Shown piece after piece: positions 37,940-49,993 of a stretch of 64,000 bases of DNA (positions are counted from its first letter, which is position 1; each line of letters starts with the position of its first letter). The DNA lies in contig OU342630.1 in the NCBI GenBank assembly GCA_910589415.1, positions 62,306,186 to 62,370,185 of the forward strand, written 5' to 3'. Below the pieces are notes generated by a model, which was given only the letters and a program-made list of their open reading frames with translations, searched no databases and had not been told where the DNA came from. The position numbers were made by a program, and so were the translations under genes. Source of the stretch: Malachius bipustulatus (taxonomy: Eukaryota; Arthropoda; Insecta; Coleoptera; Melyridae).

Positions 37940-40900
37940 TACAAAACTGAAAGGCAGCAATTAATTACCAATTTAAATAATTTTGATTAAAATAGCACGT
38001 TTTTAACGTGGACTGATAAAAAGTATATAAAATAGTTGTTTTACTCTCTACACACCACACACCGACAAGTATTTTCATAGCTGTTAAAAATTATGTTATA
38101 CTTATACCACTTTATAGTCCGTGTTAAGAATGTGGTAGGATCATAGTGAAACGAAAATATGAAAGAAAATATCTTAGAAAAATAAATTAGTGTGGAATAT
38201 TATAATTCCATTAGCATTATCATCCTTATCCTTTCATAACGGTTAACGCTTCCTTTAACTGTTAGTTATTCACAGATGATGAATATTTGTTCAGGAATAA
38301 CGAACTAGGGTTCTTATCACATAAAACGCCCATTTCCAGGTAATGTGTGCAAGTACGAGACATAAACCTTGACTGACACTTCCGAGCTTATCATGTCCAG
38401 GACAGACTGTGAATATTATCCTTGAAGGATACACTCCATTACCGCCCTCCCAACTTTAATCAATTATTTGATAAAACACTGAGAACACGAGGTTGTGCGC
38501 AGTCGTTCCTTGGTAACAAAATAAGTATCTCGTATAGTTCTGTTGTAATAAGAGACCCATTCTTTTGAGTAATCAAATAACAAATGAAGTCACGGAAGGA
38601 AAAAAAATGAAAAGATTTTATATTTCTTGGGTAATATGGTTTTATGATTATCGAATGTAAAAAATAAATAAGCAGAAATGAACTTGGATCTGGATCTATA
38701 AAATTCACTTGTTATACGGGCGGGTATAAAAAGCAATACACATAAATTCTCCAACATAACGTGATAGAGATTTCACTTTTTTCCAACTGATCTCTAAAAG
38801 GGATTTTATTGCAACATTTACAGAGGCTGCTACTGCCATAAATTTTCTTTAGAAATACCACATTTATTATGTAATAGCTTGTCAGATGGAACCTTCCGGA
38901 TGTCATTTTCAATTATACTCAAAGTATGTATAATTATTATAAAGAGAATTTACAGGGAAGGAAGAAAGCGGGATGTTTCTTTCTGCTACGATACCTACCT
39001 TCCTTAATATTTCCTTCAACATCGAGCCTGTTAATAAATTACGATCTCTGTTCGACTCTGGGAAATCCCCAAAAACAACGGACATAATTCTTGTGCCTGG
39101 ATCTCTGGAGCTTACATTCACGAGAGAGCCTCTATAAACTGCGAGACCCAAGCGTTACGAGATCCAGTCGCACGATACCTAGAACGGTTTCTCCTGACTT
39201 TACGTTATTTACTAGGCGTGAAAAAGAATAGGTTATTGGGAATTATGACAACTGGCAATGTATTGGTGTTAATATAACTTTGGAAATTGCTTTTGATAAG
39301 TTTGATAAGTCTAATAAAACATGTTCGGTGAAGAAACTCCTCAACATCCATTTTGAAACACTTTTTACAGTTTCAAGAAAATAAATATTTACCTATTTTT
39401 TCCCGTCTTGATCTCAATATTACATTTTTACATATTTAGATAATATGTTATATTTTAATGTGTTAAATCATGCTACGGAGATAAGTTCAAAACTGCTCTT
39501 GCGAGTGCATCCATCCTTAGAATCTTGGTTATAATAGGAGCTCTAAAAGTTTGTTCCGCGAGCAACAGAAGATAGAACTCCGCGGAAGGGAATAGAACTT
39601 TAAAACAACAATCTGATGAAATTCTGTGCTTATTCAAACGCGAACACAAATAAAATCAGTCGCTTGAAGAGGCATCCTATTGTTCTAGTCGACAGGAATA
39701 AATCTGGAGAAGTTTTAATCCAGGATGGTTTTCAGATTAAGAATAACTAGTCCGACTCTCGTTTAATCATATAGCCCCATCGGGAGTGAATATTTAAATT
39801 GGGTGCTGATGATTAAGCCAAATTCTATTAAACTTCTCGATTATTCGAAAGGCGAACTGAACAAATGGACTGAATTAATTCTAATACAGAGTAATTTCTT
39901 TATTAAAGACAAACTTTGGGATCTCGGAAAGATTAGAGATACGAATTTGGCTAAAGTACCTACATTAAAATTGAACCATCTAATATTCCAATAACGACTT
40001 TTTTTCTGACGATTTCATTGAAACGTGTAAAAACGTGTAATAATGACTCCTTGGGTGATAGATACTTAGAGAATTGTTGAAATACTGATGAATCGGCTTT
40101 TAATTTTCTCGCAAAAAAAAAAACATTGTGGACGGATCCCAAATAGTGACATCATCAGGAATATTTGCTCTCTTCCCAAGAAATAAGTACAAGTATCACC
40201 AAGATCGAATACGATGCAATTTCACGTAGTCATTCTTCTTTCCTATAGTATGGATGGATAAAGTAAAAGATCGTATCTTTCGGAAACATATCATCAGATT
40301 GTACAATAATTGTAACAGAAAAATTTAGGCCAAAGTCGTTTTGCCACTACCAAAACTACCCATTTCAATCCACATTCCTCACACCAGTGGAATGATAAGT
40401 ACTCTTCGTGGCTTTTTTAACTGCTTTTTAAATTCCTATTAATTCAGACGCTCATTATTCACGTTTGTTCTGCGAAGCAAAACCTCATTAGGCTCATAAT
40501 TCACTCTCCAACATTATTTTTGAGTTCAGTTAGAGATGAGAGATAACTGTTCTTTTGAAACTGTTCCAGTTATGATATCAAGCAAACCGCAGCAACCAGC
40601 AACCATATTATTATCTAATTATTAAAACAATCATAATATTTTACTTCGGCTGTTTTAAAGCTTTGTTAACATCAATAATTATTCGGAAGGTAAAAAATAT
40701 CAACGGATACTGTTATTCAAACCTATTTTCCCAGTTTAAGCAGAACTTTGGAGTAAGTTTAATATATTCGAGCACTTGCCAAAGATTTCAAGATTATTAT
40801 TCTAGACCAAACCACCGTTTATAATAGACGTAATCATTCCCTGATATATTTCATCTAGAAAATATTCTTGTTAAACGTACGCCAAAAAGATCTTAAAAAT

Positions 40901-41079
40901 TAAACGGAGTGTATTCAAATTTGGTTAAATTTGTTCAAGTGTATATTCACAAACATTGCAGCCTAAAATAACTTAACTTATCAAGGGAACTTCTCTGCTG
41001 CGCTGGGAAGGTTTTATATGTATATTGTTACACAATTTTAGGCTAGGCGTAGGTATTCGAATTCTCAGAGGAAAGTTTT
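37940..41079. other. Gene-free intronic stretch
   Basis: Several short frames (38460-39151 minus, 39803-39994 plus, 39960-40142 minus) have AT-driven composition and no recognisable motif. No repeats of note. Likely unique intron upstream of the catulin exon. Confidence 0.45.
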
Positions 41080-41810
41080 GCTGTACTTTTTATTTTCTCA
41101 TCTTCTAGGTTTTTGGGTTGCTTTTGTATTTTTGGCACTTTTAGCCCAATTTTTTTCAGTTTTTAATCTAAAACTCAAAAAGGAAGCGATAAAATTTATT
41201 ACATTTCTCATAAAAAAATTTGTTTTTTTAGTCTAACCGTTCCGCCGGTAGAGCGCGCCAAAAACATTCCCATTGCGTGGGGTTTTGGATAGTTTTATTA
41301 TAGTTTTGATTTTCTCACTCTCCATGTTTTTCGGGTCGCCGAACATGAATTTGAAATTTGTTGGCTAAAATTTGGCCCGGAGCTTTTTTTTTGCATCTTT
41401 TGCCAAAATTTTTGCACTTTTTACAGTTTTTGGTCCAGATCCCAGAAAGGAAGTGTTTTTTCGAAGTCCATTCTATACAATATTAAAATAAGCTAAATTT
41501 TTTACATTTCTCATAGTTGACGTTTTTTTTTTTAAACTAACCATTTTCGACGGTAGAGCCCACCAAAAAAATATATTCCCATTGCGTGGGGTTTTGGAAA
41601 GTCTTGCTATAGTTTTAATTTTCTCATCCTCTATGTGTTTTGGGCCGTTGAATATGAAATTGAAGTTTGCAGGCAAACATTTGGCTCAGAAAAAAATCTC
41701 AGAAAATAAGCGTTTTTTCGACAAGCCCATTCTTTATAAATGAAAATAGAATTAAAACGTTTTCCTGGAAGACTAACTGTTCCTCTGCTAAAGCGCGCAA
41801 AAAATTCACA
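41080..41810. repeat. Diverged tandem repeat, about 310-bp unit, 2.5 copies
   Basis: CCCATTGCGTGGGGTTTTGG occurs at about 41268 and 41577. Each is preceded by a CGGTAGAGC-C-CCAAAAA block and followed by TTTTAATTTTCTC or TTTTGATTTTCTC, then GGGTCGCCGAACATGAA or GGGCCGTTGAATATGAA. A third, partial match flanks both sides (41090, 41790). An older local satellite-like array. Confidence 0.8.
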
Positions 41811-41918
41811 TATCTAGTGACATTCATCGTTTTCACGGAAAACGTAGTCAAATTTCCTCTGAACTCCCATTTTATTCCTAATTTGCCTAGCCCAAATTAC
41901 TAAGGTTGCGATTCTCAA

Positions 41919-41936
41919 AAAAAAAAAAAAAAAACT
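41919..41936. repeat. Poly-A run, 18 bases
   Basis: Uninterrupted A-run 130 bases before the catulin exon. A simple repeat, or the tail of a retroposed fragment; no element body is recognisable upstream. Confidence 0.8.
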
Positions 41937-42065
41937 TCACGATGTTGTAAATTTCTTGTTACGTCATTATGAGCTAATGCCATCAGGGCATTTGTTAATA
42001 AAATAATCAAAATCTAAACTAATGAATAAAAGTGCTCGTATTGATACTTGATTCGATTGTTGCAG

Positions 42066-42252
42066 ATATCCTCTTTGGTGGAACAGCATGGTTCCAGTCC
42101 GGGTACGATGCGGTCTTCGGCGGTGGCGCGAGTTGGGCAAGCCGTCAACCTGGCGATCGAGAGGTTCGTCACCGTGGGTGAGACCATCGCCGACGACTAC
42201 CAAGAGATCCGGCAAGGAATGTACGAGGCCTGCAAAGAAGCTAGGCAAGCAG
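42066..42252 (+). CDS. CTNNAL1: Alpha-catulin, one internal coding exon
   Basis: The exon encodes 62 full codons plus one base: phase 0 at the start, phase 1 at the end. It follows a 3' splice site TTCGATTGTTGCAG (ends 42065) and precedes CAG|GTTAGT (donor GT at 42253-42254). The translation begins ISSLVEQHG and contains ARVGQAVNLAIERFV, VGETIADDY, then EACKEARQAG. Family knowledge: human alpha-catulin has RVGQAVNLAVGRFVKVGEAIA and ACIEAKQAGE at the same places near its N-terminus, and its preceding residues end VSQ before ITTLI, matching this exon start. Alpha-catenin is clearly different here. Catulin is a vinculin/alpha-catenin-like cytoskeletal scaffold that binds Rho-GEF (Lbc) and dystrobrevin complexes. 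The exon is GC-richer than all surrounding DNA. Upstream and downstream exons are not recognisable in the window. The minus-strand frame across it is a shadow. Confidence 0.94.
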
Positions 42253-42776
42253 GTTAGTCATCATTTTTTTTGTTTGGACAGATTATAGTAACAGAGTTAG
42301 TAACAATAAAACACGATATTAAAATTTCGTTGAATTTCGACATAAATTATTGTTACTAAGTGATTATCTTAGTGTTCCACACCCATACCTATTCTCACCT
42401 AGTGGCCTTAGTGTGCAAACAATTTGACAAACGTTAATGAGACTTCATTAAGCTGACAAACACAACACGTAACAGCTTCGAATAAATCCTACTAATTAAA
42501 ACGTCAACCGTGTGCTCAGAAATGTCAGAAGAGCCCGTAACGTCAGCATGAGACATACCAAGGAATTAGTCTTCAGAGACGGCTTATGGCGCTTATGCAG
42601 TCCATTCTCGTGCTGGCTGGTCTTCACGAGCGATTGCAAATCACGCTTACAACACAATGACTACATTGACGTTGACGTATCTATGTAATGTCTACTGTGT
42701 CTGCATATTATGTCACTGTAAAATAAAGACTAATAATATGACACGGACTCCAACTTGGTAACTGATTTAGTAACTA
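42253..42776. other. Start of the intron after the catulin exon
   Basis: Begins GTTAGTCATC. No gene, repeat or splice signal recognised before the mariner element. Confidence 0.5.
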
Positions 42777-43979
42777 TACAAGGTGCGGCAGCATAATTTC
42801 ATTTTTTCAAAACGCAATAAGACCTATTTTATGAACCAGATTTTTAATTTTTTTACACATAATGTAAAAGCTTATCTAAAGTTCGTTTTACACACTTTTG
42901 AAAATCCTATATGGGTAGGTGACGTCACATATTACCCATAAACTGAATGAGCCAATTTCTGGCGTTTTTCATGTCCCTCACCCACATAGCAGTAGATATG
43001 TTGGTAATTTCTGCCCGAATTTTGGCCTTAAGATCTTGTAGCGTCCTTGAACGATTGACATAAACGCGGGATTTCAAAAAACCGCAAAAAAATGCTAGGG
43101 GCCAAATCGGGGGAGCGGGCTGGCTGGCCTCCTCCTGCATTCCGGGAACAGCCACCGATTCCCTTGGAGTGCGAGTCGTTACTGCTTGTTCACAACATGT
43201 TCACATACCGGTGTAATTGTCTGAATTCCCTGTCACTGTGACCTCATGTCTTCCAAAACCCCAAGGACCAGCAATCTCAGTATCTCAGCTTAGGAAATGG
43301 CACATAGGTGAATGTAAAGGCGTTTGGTGCAATTCTCGGCCTAGTAGTGCATGTTCTGCTTGTTGACGCATCTACTCATCATGTAAACACTGGGCTACAT
43401 CACTAGAAAAACCATTGGCTTCTCTGGAACGTTTTAAATAATCGTCTCACATGCGTTCCTCCGAGAATGGTTGTTACGTTTTGAAAGTACATGCAAAATC
43501 GCTAACTTGTGTGGACGGTAACCTCGTGAAGCATTCGTACAGAAATTCATTGTAAAGACCAAGGGCAGACGAATGTTAGCGCGCAGAAAACCGTGGGGAT
43601 CGCAAAATTGAAGTTCTCACTGCTTCAATGCTCTCAGGTGATCTGGTGGGCCGAGGTACTCCAATTCTCCATCTAGTCTAAACGTAGTTTTCTTCTCGTG
43701 GTTTGTCTGAAGGTAGTGGTGACCCATATCACAATTTTCTGGTCCAGGACAGGGACAACAGGGCTACATAAAAGCGATTCCGGAAGGCATGATCATAGAG
43801 CCTCCTTTAGTTGGCAAACGCACTCTGCTTACTGTTCAAACGTATGATGACATTGATCGGGAAGCAAACACAATTTTAAAACTACTCCTGTCCAAGAATA
43901 CCACGCCCAACACGCTACGATATCTACAGCCGGAATGGCGTGATTTTCAAAAAAGAAAGTTATGCTGCCACACTTTGCA
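42777..43979 (-). mobile_element. Mariner-like transposon, full length, dead
   Basis: Terminal repeats TACAAGGTGCGGCAGCATAA (left) and inverse TTATGCTGCCACACTTTGCA (right, to 43979) with the adjoining GAAA/TTTC blocks match over about 40 bases, and TA flanks both ends. The 1.2-kb length is normal for mariner. Copy orientation is minus. Both ends plus a recognisable transposase show a complete but mutated insertion, sitting in the catulin intron 525 bases after the exon. Confidence 0.88.
42925..43870 (-). pseudogene. Mariner/IS630-type transposase, frameshifted
   Basis: Read on the minus strand across three frames. An N-terminal piece near 43860 (HHTFEQ) comes first, then a helix-turn-helix-like region near 43620-43500 (EAVRTSILRSPRFSAR, RPHKLAILHVLSKRN). 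Next are CVNKQNMHY followed by the LHQTPLHSP block near 43370-43300 and VTVTGNSDNYTG near 43230-43200. The C-terminus near 43100-42930 has FFCGFLKSRVYVNRSRTLQD and LKAKIRAEITNIS. These are the expected blocks in the expected order for mariner-like transposases of insects. Stops and frameshifts lie between blocks. The first catalytic D block reads SDVAQCLHDE rather than the usual SDEAHFHLDG, so it is also damaged. Confidence 0.85.
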
Positions 43980-44085
43980 TAATCTTGTTGTTGCACCGTA
44001 GCAGGAAATCTCTTCAACGCGTTCTGAGATCACTTTAAAATCCAAGGAAATCTTTAATAGTGCCAAAAAAGGCCCCATTTTAGGA

Positions 44086-44290
44086 GCGGGCAGTAGCGCA
44101 GCGGCTTAGCTTGTAGACGACTGTTAAGCCGTTGATTGTTTTAGGAATTCAACCAGCTCTGATAAAGATCTCATCTCAACGTCTTCGTGAGCTCATCGTG
44201 GAATACTGTATCTGTCATAATCAGGCCGAACTCGATGAATCAAATCAAGGCTTAGCAGATAGGGAGAAATGTTGTTAACTAACAATTATT
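44086..44290 (+). mobile_element. tRNA-derived SINE (candidate)
   Basis: TAGCGCAGCGG at 44094-44104 is a perfect match to the RNA polymerase III A-box consensus. A degraded B-box-like GGAATTCAACC follows 40 bases later (44144-44154), the usual spacing. The phrase GGCTTAGC...ACGACTGTTAAGCCG is tRNA-like. The body continues to about 44290 with no coding sequence. I cannot see target duplications, so the right end is approximate. It does not fold as a functional tRNA. Confidence 0.6.
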
Positions 44291-45230
44291 ATCATTGTTC
44301 TCGATGTAGAAATTCTGAATTGCAGTTCGCCTGCTTCAACAAGATGCGATGTAATAGAGCCAAGCGTAAGGGTGCTTCGTTATTCAGACAGGCCAATTTA
44401 TACGCGTTTAATTATTACCCATCACCTTGACACCTCCAACGTTTGTTATTATTAATGTACACTGTGCACATGAACAATACTGACCTGGATATGGATTTAT
44501 TTGTAACTCAGAATAAGTGATTAATACCTGCGCGAATCCCCACGTTATTATTACAGAAATAACTGTTAATATATGGCAACAAGACTGATTAAGTCGGTTT
44601 TGGTAAAACCATAAAACCTGGAGAGCCCCGATGGACATCAAGAGTTAGAAGGAAAATCGAATCTAGGATGTCTTTGGGATTTTCAGTTTCACTCCCCTTG
44701 ACTAAGACACTAGAATAAGATAAGCTTTTCGTTAATGAGACCGTGGTGTTATTGTCTAAGATATAGGCTTCCTCTTCATTATGACTCCGAACACAATTCC
44801 TACTAATGTTTCCATTCTTAGTGTCCTGTTAAACGCTGTCGCTGAAATTTATTTGACGTTAAAAGCTTTCATTTGTTTTCTCTCCGAGGCAGTCGCCCGT
44901 AAATTTTTAAGCACTTGGCAAACCCTAATTAATTCTACCAAGACGAACTTTTATTGTGGAGGGAATTTTTGGTTATTTAGCCTGGCAGTATTGCCTGCAA
45001 TAGAAAACCTGTTCATAATGTCTACATTATCGGTAAGCAAAAGTTTGTTTAAAACTGTACTTGTATGCAATTTTTTTTGCTTTAATGGCATGATGAAGGT
45101 TCATTTTGGATTATAAATTGGATTACTGCCTCTCAAAGCTTATCTTGAAAGTGTAATTTCCGACTAATAATTAACAGGTAGACTACCGCGGTGACATGAA
45201 CTTGTTGCATGTTTTTTTACTAACTCTTTA
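44291..45230. other. Gene-free stretch
   Basis: A 111-codon plus-strand frame at 44781-45116 begins MTPNTIPTNVSILSVLLNAV and is hydrophobic, but shows no recognisable domain, splice context or codon signal. I regard it as more likely chance than a gene. Nothing else seen. Confidence 0.4.
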
Positions 45231-45470
45231 TACAGTGTGTCCACGGATGGGGTTATGAAGAGGAAAAAGTTTCTGAATTTCCATTAAAAAAAGTTATTCA
45301 ATAAAAAACTATACCTACTTCTCGTGAAACTTTAGAAATCACGCTTAAGTTTTCGCTTGGACGTACAGGGTATCATAATAAATAGTGGAACTTTTTAAAT
45401 ATTCTGCGTCTCAAGAAACCTCAGAAACCACCCTAAAATATGAGATGTACAGGATGTTATGACAAGTAGT
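45231..45470. repeat. MITE fragment with TACAGTGTGTCC end
   Basis: TACAGTGTGTCCACGG at 45231 is the typical terminus; CGTACAGGGTATCATAATAA (45363) and TGTACAGGATGTTATGAC (45449) are further partial termini in the same orientation, suggesting a tandem or nested pile of ends. No inverse arm found. Confidence 0.5.
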
Positions 45471-45920
45471 AAGAATTTTCCAAACATAAATAATAAATAT
45501 TAATTATTAAAAAGACGAAAGCTAAAAATAAAACAAAAAACAAGAATCTACATACAACCACTTATCATCTGCTTTTTTTTAAGAATTCAACGTAGGTTTT
45601 ACGAATATATTCTCAGGTTGAGTTACTTTATTTACGGCGTTGCTTATCCTTGTTTTCAGTGATTCTTTTAAGTTGACTCTGGAACTAGAAGTACGGCTGA
45701 TCTAGTATGGCAGCAAGGTGGATCCGCCCTGCGCTTGCGCATACTACAGGTTTAGTAAAACAATAGCTACGTGAGCATTTTGGTAAATAATGGATTAATA
45801 GGCTTTGTCCTGTCCATTGCCATGTCAGATCATTTGATCTCAAACCACTGGATTTTTTATTGGGCGTAACAATTCATTGTTACAGGGGTTATTTTGAAAC
45901 GAATTATTGGCAGATAGACA
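45471..45920. other. Gene-free stretch beyond the LTR primer site
   Basis: If the LTR at 45935-47019 belongs to an intact element, gag should begin here on the minus strand. I see no gag-like frame, so the internal part is deleted or this was never a full copy. Confidence 0.5.
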
Positions 45921-45932
45921 CGTTGGGTGCCA
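45921..45932 (-). promoter_or_regulatory. Primer-binding-site-like sequence
   Basis: On the minus strand TGGCACCCAACG lies two bases after the end of the LTR-like segment. It differs by one base from TGGCGCCCAACG, a primer site common in arthropod LTR retrotransposons, where a tRNA 3' end primes minus-strand synthesis. Confidence 0.5.
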
Positions 45933-45934
45933 CT

Positions 45935-47019
45935 TGAAACGAACTATTTTACCCTACGAGGGGAAAAATAGCCGCTGAGAGCATGAGACACGAAAAACAA
46001 GGGTCGTAGGTTGAGTCGCTAGTCTAAGAGGGTCAACAATAACAAGCAGGTCAGCAGAACAACAGGTACTCTTTATTAAAATATAAAATATATCACAGTG
46101 ATTAATATTACATTCTTGAGCACGGTTAACAGATAATAAAAAAAAACAAGAGCGTGCGGTGCTAGTCGAATGAATGGATCGGTTGCTAAGAGTTTACAAG
46201 GCACTTATCTTCGTATGGCTTGGCTCCAGGAACTTGCTTTGAAAGGGTGACTTGGTATCCAAGAAAATCTGCCTTGGTACGTGGAGTTCTTACTGGGTAT
46301 CCAAGAAAATCTGCCTTGGTACGTGGAGTTCTTCTCGGTACGAATTAGATGACCTCCAGGGAAAAAAAGTTGCCTCCAAGAAAAAGATTGCCTGCAGGGA
46401 AAAAAATGCCTCCAGGGAAAAGAATGTCTCCAGGGAAAAAGCTGTAATTTCATGGATATCAGAAACACTCTTGCATTAATGAACGGTCCGATCGAGTCTG
46501 CTTGTCAAGGGTACATAGAATTATGTCCCGTCCTCAAGATAGGTTGAGATAAAAAAAAATGTGACTGACAAATTTTACATGCGAAGCGAAACTTGATCGG
46601 ATTTAAAAGCTGTAATTAAAATTAGCATACGGTATTAAGAAAATATGATCTGCATAATTCTAGCACAATTAATAACATCATTTTACGACACTCACCAAGC
46701 AAAAAACGTGTTCGATGTTTATAATAATTTAAGTGAAGGTTCACAACGCCATTTCGCTAAAAATTCCCTGTGTTTGCGAAAATGTACCTTCCTCTAGCGA
46801 ATCCAGAAGTGAAAAGGAAAGTGAAAGGGCCGGTATGAAGATGAACGCACCTGATTCCAACTCGACAGTCGATGTTACGAAACTTGAGGCCTCCAATCGG
46901 CCGATGCACTAAAACCCACCATCACTCACTCACTGCGCGCGCCCGCCGTCGTCTCTGTGCTACCGGCATCTAGCCGGTACGTACGAAATGTACGTTACAA
47001 TTTGTTTAGCGACGTTTCA
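45935..47019 (-). repeat. LTR of a retrotransposon (candidate), 1085 bp
   Basis: On the minus strand the segment begins TGAAACG (47019) and ends CGTTTCA (45935), a 7-bp terminal inverted repeat with the TG...CA ends required of an LTR, and is followed by a primer-site-like sequence. Within it, near 46090, lies TATATTTTATATTTTAATAAAG, a TATA-like and polyadenylation-signal cluster placed as in an R region about 140 bases from the end (split here by description: TATATTTTATATT, then AATAAAG). The CpG-rich block GCGCGCGCAGTGAG-type at 46930-46960 lies in the U3 part. No second LTR is in the window. Structure is seen; retrotransposon identity is inferred. Confidence 0.55.
46251..46445. repeat. Two adjacent minisatellites inside the LTR
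   Basis: First, a 43-bp unit in two copies: GTATCCAAGAAAATCTGCCT at 46254 and 46297, continuing through TGGTACGTGGAGTTCTT. Second, a 16-19-bp unit of the type CCTCCAGGGAAAAA repeated about six times between 46350 and 46440. Open in frame by chance; no protein implied. Confidence 0.9.
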
Positions 47020-49762
47020 ATTTCCTTTACCAGTTATTGCAGTTTCCGTGGTATTACTTCATTTAATTTCAATCATTATAATAGGCAACCTTCCTTACAC
47101 TCTTCACACACATATTGTGTGCCAATTGTCACTAGTTCCGTCAATACCTTTGACGTTCGCAGATTTTCGGGAATTGTAAATTAATTTCTTTTTCTTCTTT
47201 AACTGGGTCCGTACACCTTAACCGTAGGTTTATGGAACTATTTTATTAATTTTTTTACATTATCAGTCAGTATTATAAAGGCTCATTAGGCTAACTAGGC
47301 AGATTTCTGTGCTCGTTTTCGAAGCAAATATCGACGTCAAATGACTCTTTCAACATTTTTGCAATTTTTTTCATGTCAAGGGAAGATAAAATTTAATAAA
47401 TTCACTTAGAATCGATATCTTCCTCAGAAATGGCCAGAGAAATCTGCCCGTTAAGTTAATGAGCCTTTATAATACCCGCTGTATATCTTCCATCTCCCCC
47501 CGTTTAATCCATTGGTAAGTGTGATTATTAATAATACCTTTTTGAATATTGAGCATGTTACTATAATATTGTTCTATTAAATTAAATAATTGTCGCATAA
47601 ATTATTTAACTCGGTCTTCTTCTTTCATTTTTTGGCTTCTACTCATGTATTCAGCCAGCTTCACTTTCTTGGTTGTCTACTTTGCGAGGAGATTGTTAAT
47701 AAGACAACACCACCAAGGATACACTCTTCTCATTCTGCAGGCATGTACAGAGCTTTACACAATCCCGAAATATGCCTTGGATAATCTCCCAGGATCTAAT
47801 ATCCCTTTAGAAGACAGTAGGTAGGTTCAATTTTTTCTTTCAGCCTCCGCAATTTCTCAATCTTCACCGTCAAAATCTCAATCAAAAATCTCTAAACTGT
47901 ACTATAATAACTGGTTTACTTAGTTTGAAGAGCTTTCCGTTCTTGCGAGAATCAGAATCGGAAATGAAATTATTATGTCAAATTGGACTTTAAAAAACTC
48001 GTGCAGAAACCGATTCGCGGCTGTTCTTTACTATGAACATTCAGTGATTGAGCCTTGATTTTATAGCCTTTCCCTGTGAGCTGATTTGCCTTTTTCTGGG
48101 AACTGATTAGTCGTTATTTGGAAATTGATTCACCGTTTTTGGAGTTCATCCATCATTTTCTACGCTACTAGGTACTTAGAATCTATAACTGAGCTCAATT
48201 GTTTAAAGTCGAGGCAATTTTGATAAGAACGTTGAAAGTTGTAAATAGTTTAAAAATTTTCTCGAAAATGGCAGAAAATGACGTCTTTGCATACCAGCAA
48301 GGTTAACTTGTAGCAAGAGGATCGCGGAAAAGCCCTTAGTTTAATACCTAAAGTAAATCCCTACGTATACTCAAACGATAAGAAAAAAAATTAAATATAT
48401 TTTTTTAATCAATTTTAAGAGGGCTTTCAACAGTTTTTTTTGTAACACTGTTCATGCAGATGTATGCTCTATTATTTCATCGCAAGCTGTTGCCAATATT
48501 TCAAACAGTTATCTTTCTAAAATGTTTTGTTTCAATGTAAATTTATTGAAATGGCTCTTGTGTGAATTCTCCAGTCTAGACTTTCTGGCTTTCCATATTA
48601 GTTCGCTAGGACATTGTAGGATAATAGTATCAACATAATTATACCCATGTTGTGCTTGCTTCCATACTAGCAACCCTGAATTATTCGCAGTCATATATAT
48701 AATTTTAAATTAGACAAGAAGTCGGTCAACTATTTATGTATCGCGGAATTTTAAAAACTTGTATTGATCCATTTCAGCCTGGTGCATAATCAGCTTTGAT
48801 CAAACTCTACGAATTATTTATTTATAGAAATAGATTTTATTTATTTATAAAATCGCTAAAATAGGAACTAATTGTGTACTTATTATCGGCACATTTTGCT
48901 TCTCTTGAAGACAACAATTATTGTTGCTTATGTAAACGTCTCAAACGTGACTGACCTCCTTCTATCTCTATCTGAGCTCTGAGCGATCGCATAATGTTAT
49001 AAACATCCCGTTTTACTCCCTTAGTAGTTTCGTGTCTCATCGTTAATTCGGACTTGCACAGATTTATGGAGAGGGTTCACGCAGTGATATTTTGGGCCGA
49101 ATGTCGATAGTGACAGTCAAATTATGAAGCAATTCTAGAGGAATTGAAGACTGATTTTATTTTTATAGAAGATTTGCATCGTTAGAAGGTAGCATAAAGT
49201 TTCATGATATACAAATAAATTTAATTAACTTTGATTATGACTGTGGATTTCAGATAAAACTAATTTTATCCGACGATTTCTGGAAATAACTATCGTGGCA
49301 ACTAGCAAAGGCAAAACGATTCATTTGTAAACGCAATCAGCAAACGTCAGAGCCTGTACATGAAGTGAGTCTGAATTATTAGGGAAGCATTGTTTGCGAA
49401 ATTTGCAAGTTTCCAAATAATAATCCCTGCAATAGTTGGTATTGAAGGTCTGGAGTCCAAGGATTGTTTAGCTTCATTCCTCGGCCCTTGGGATTCTACT
49501 AGTGAAAATGTCAAACCAAGCTTTTGAAAGGAGACATTTTTTTTTCAAAAAAACAAGCAATACTACCCTAAAATTTCGGATCATTACTTTGTAGAAGGTA
49601 CAGATCATTTTGAACATTTGTTGGATTATTCTATTGCAAAATTGCTGTAAGAAAATTAACATTTTTAACGAATTAGTACCTGTATCTAATCAGTGTTTTT
49701 CACAAGCTAAGTAAAACAAATTGCGAACTATTTAGGATCATCCTAAATAGTCGCATCCCTAA
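47020..49762. other. Gene-free intronic stretch
   Basis: GAGCCTTTATAATAC near 47458 echoes the inverse TATTATAAAGGCTCATTAGG near 47271, so a weak 200-bp inverted pair may exist (GGGCAGATTTCTCTGGCCAT and the region near 47305). Short frames at 47590 and 48509 are unremarkable. No gene. Confidence 0.45.
49760..49762. repeat. TAA target duplication, left
   Basis: TAA at 49760-49762 and at 51420-51422 flank the Harbinger-type element, the three-base TWA duplication characteristic of PIF/Harbinger insertion. Confidence 0.8.
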
Positions 49763-49993
49763 AGGCCGGTCCAGACGCAACGACTAATTGAACGACATGT
49801 CGAATCAGACAAAATGAATCAAGTGAAATGGAATGTGCGAACCGCAAAACGTACGTTTAGTCTAAACGGAATGAGATTGGAAGCTAAATCGAAAGACTGA
49901 AGATCGAGGCATCATTTTCCAAGAACTGATGCGACATGTCGTAGCATGTGGACGGGCGAAGCAGCTTACCGTTCAATTTTATGTTTATGTTTA

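Noticed and set aside
44781..45116. 111-codon plus-strand reading frame
   Set aside because: No recognisable domain, no splice context, composition explained by AT-rich sequence; not called a gene.
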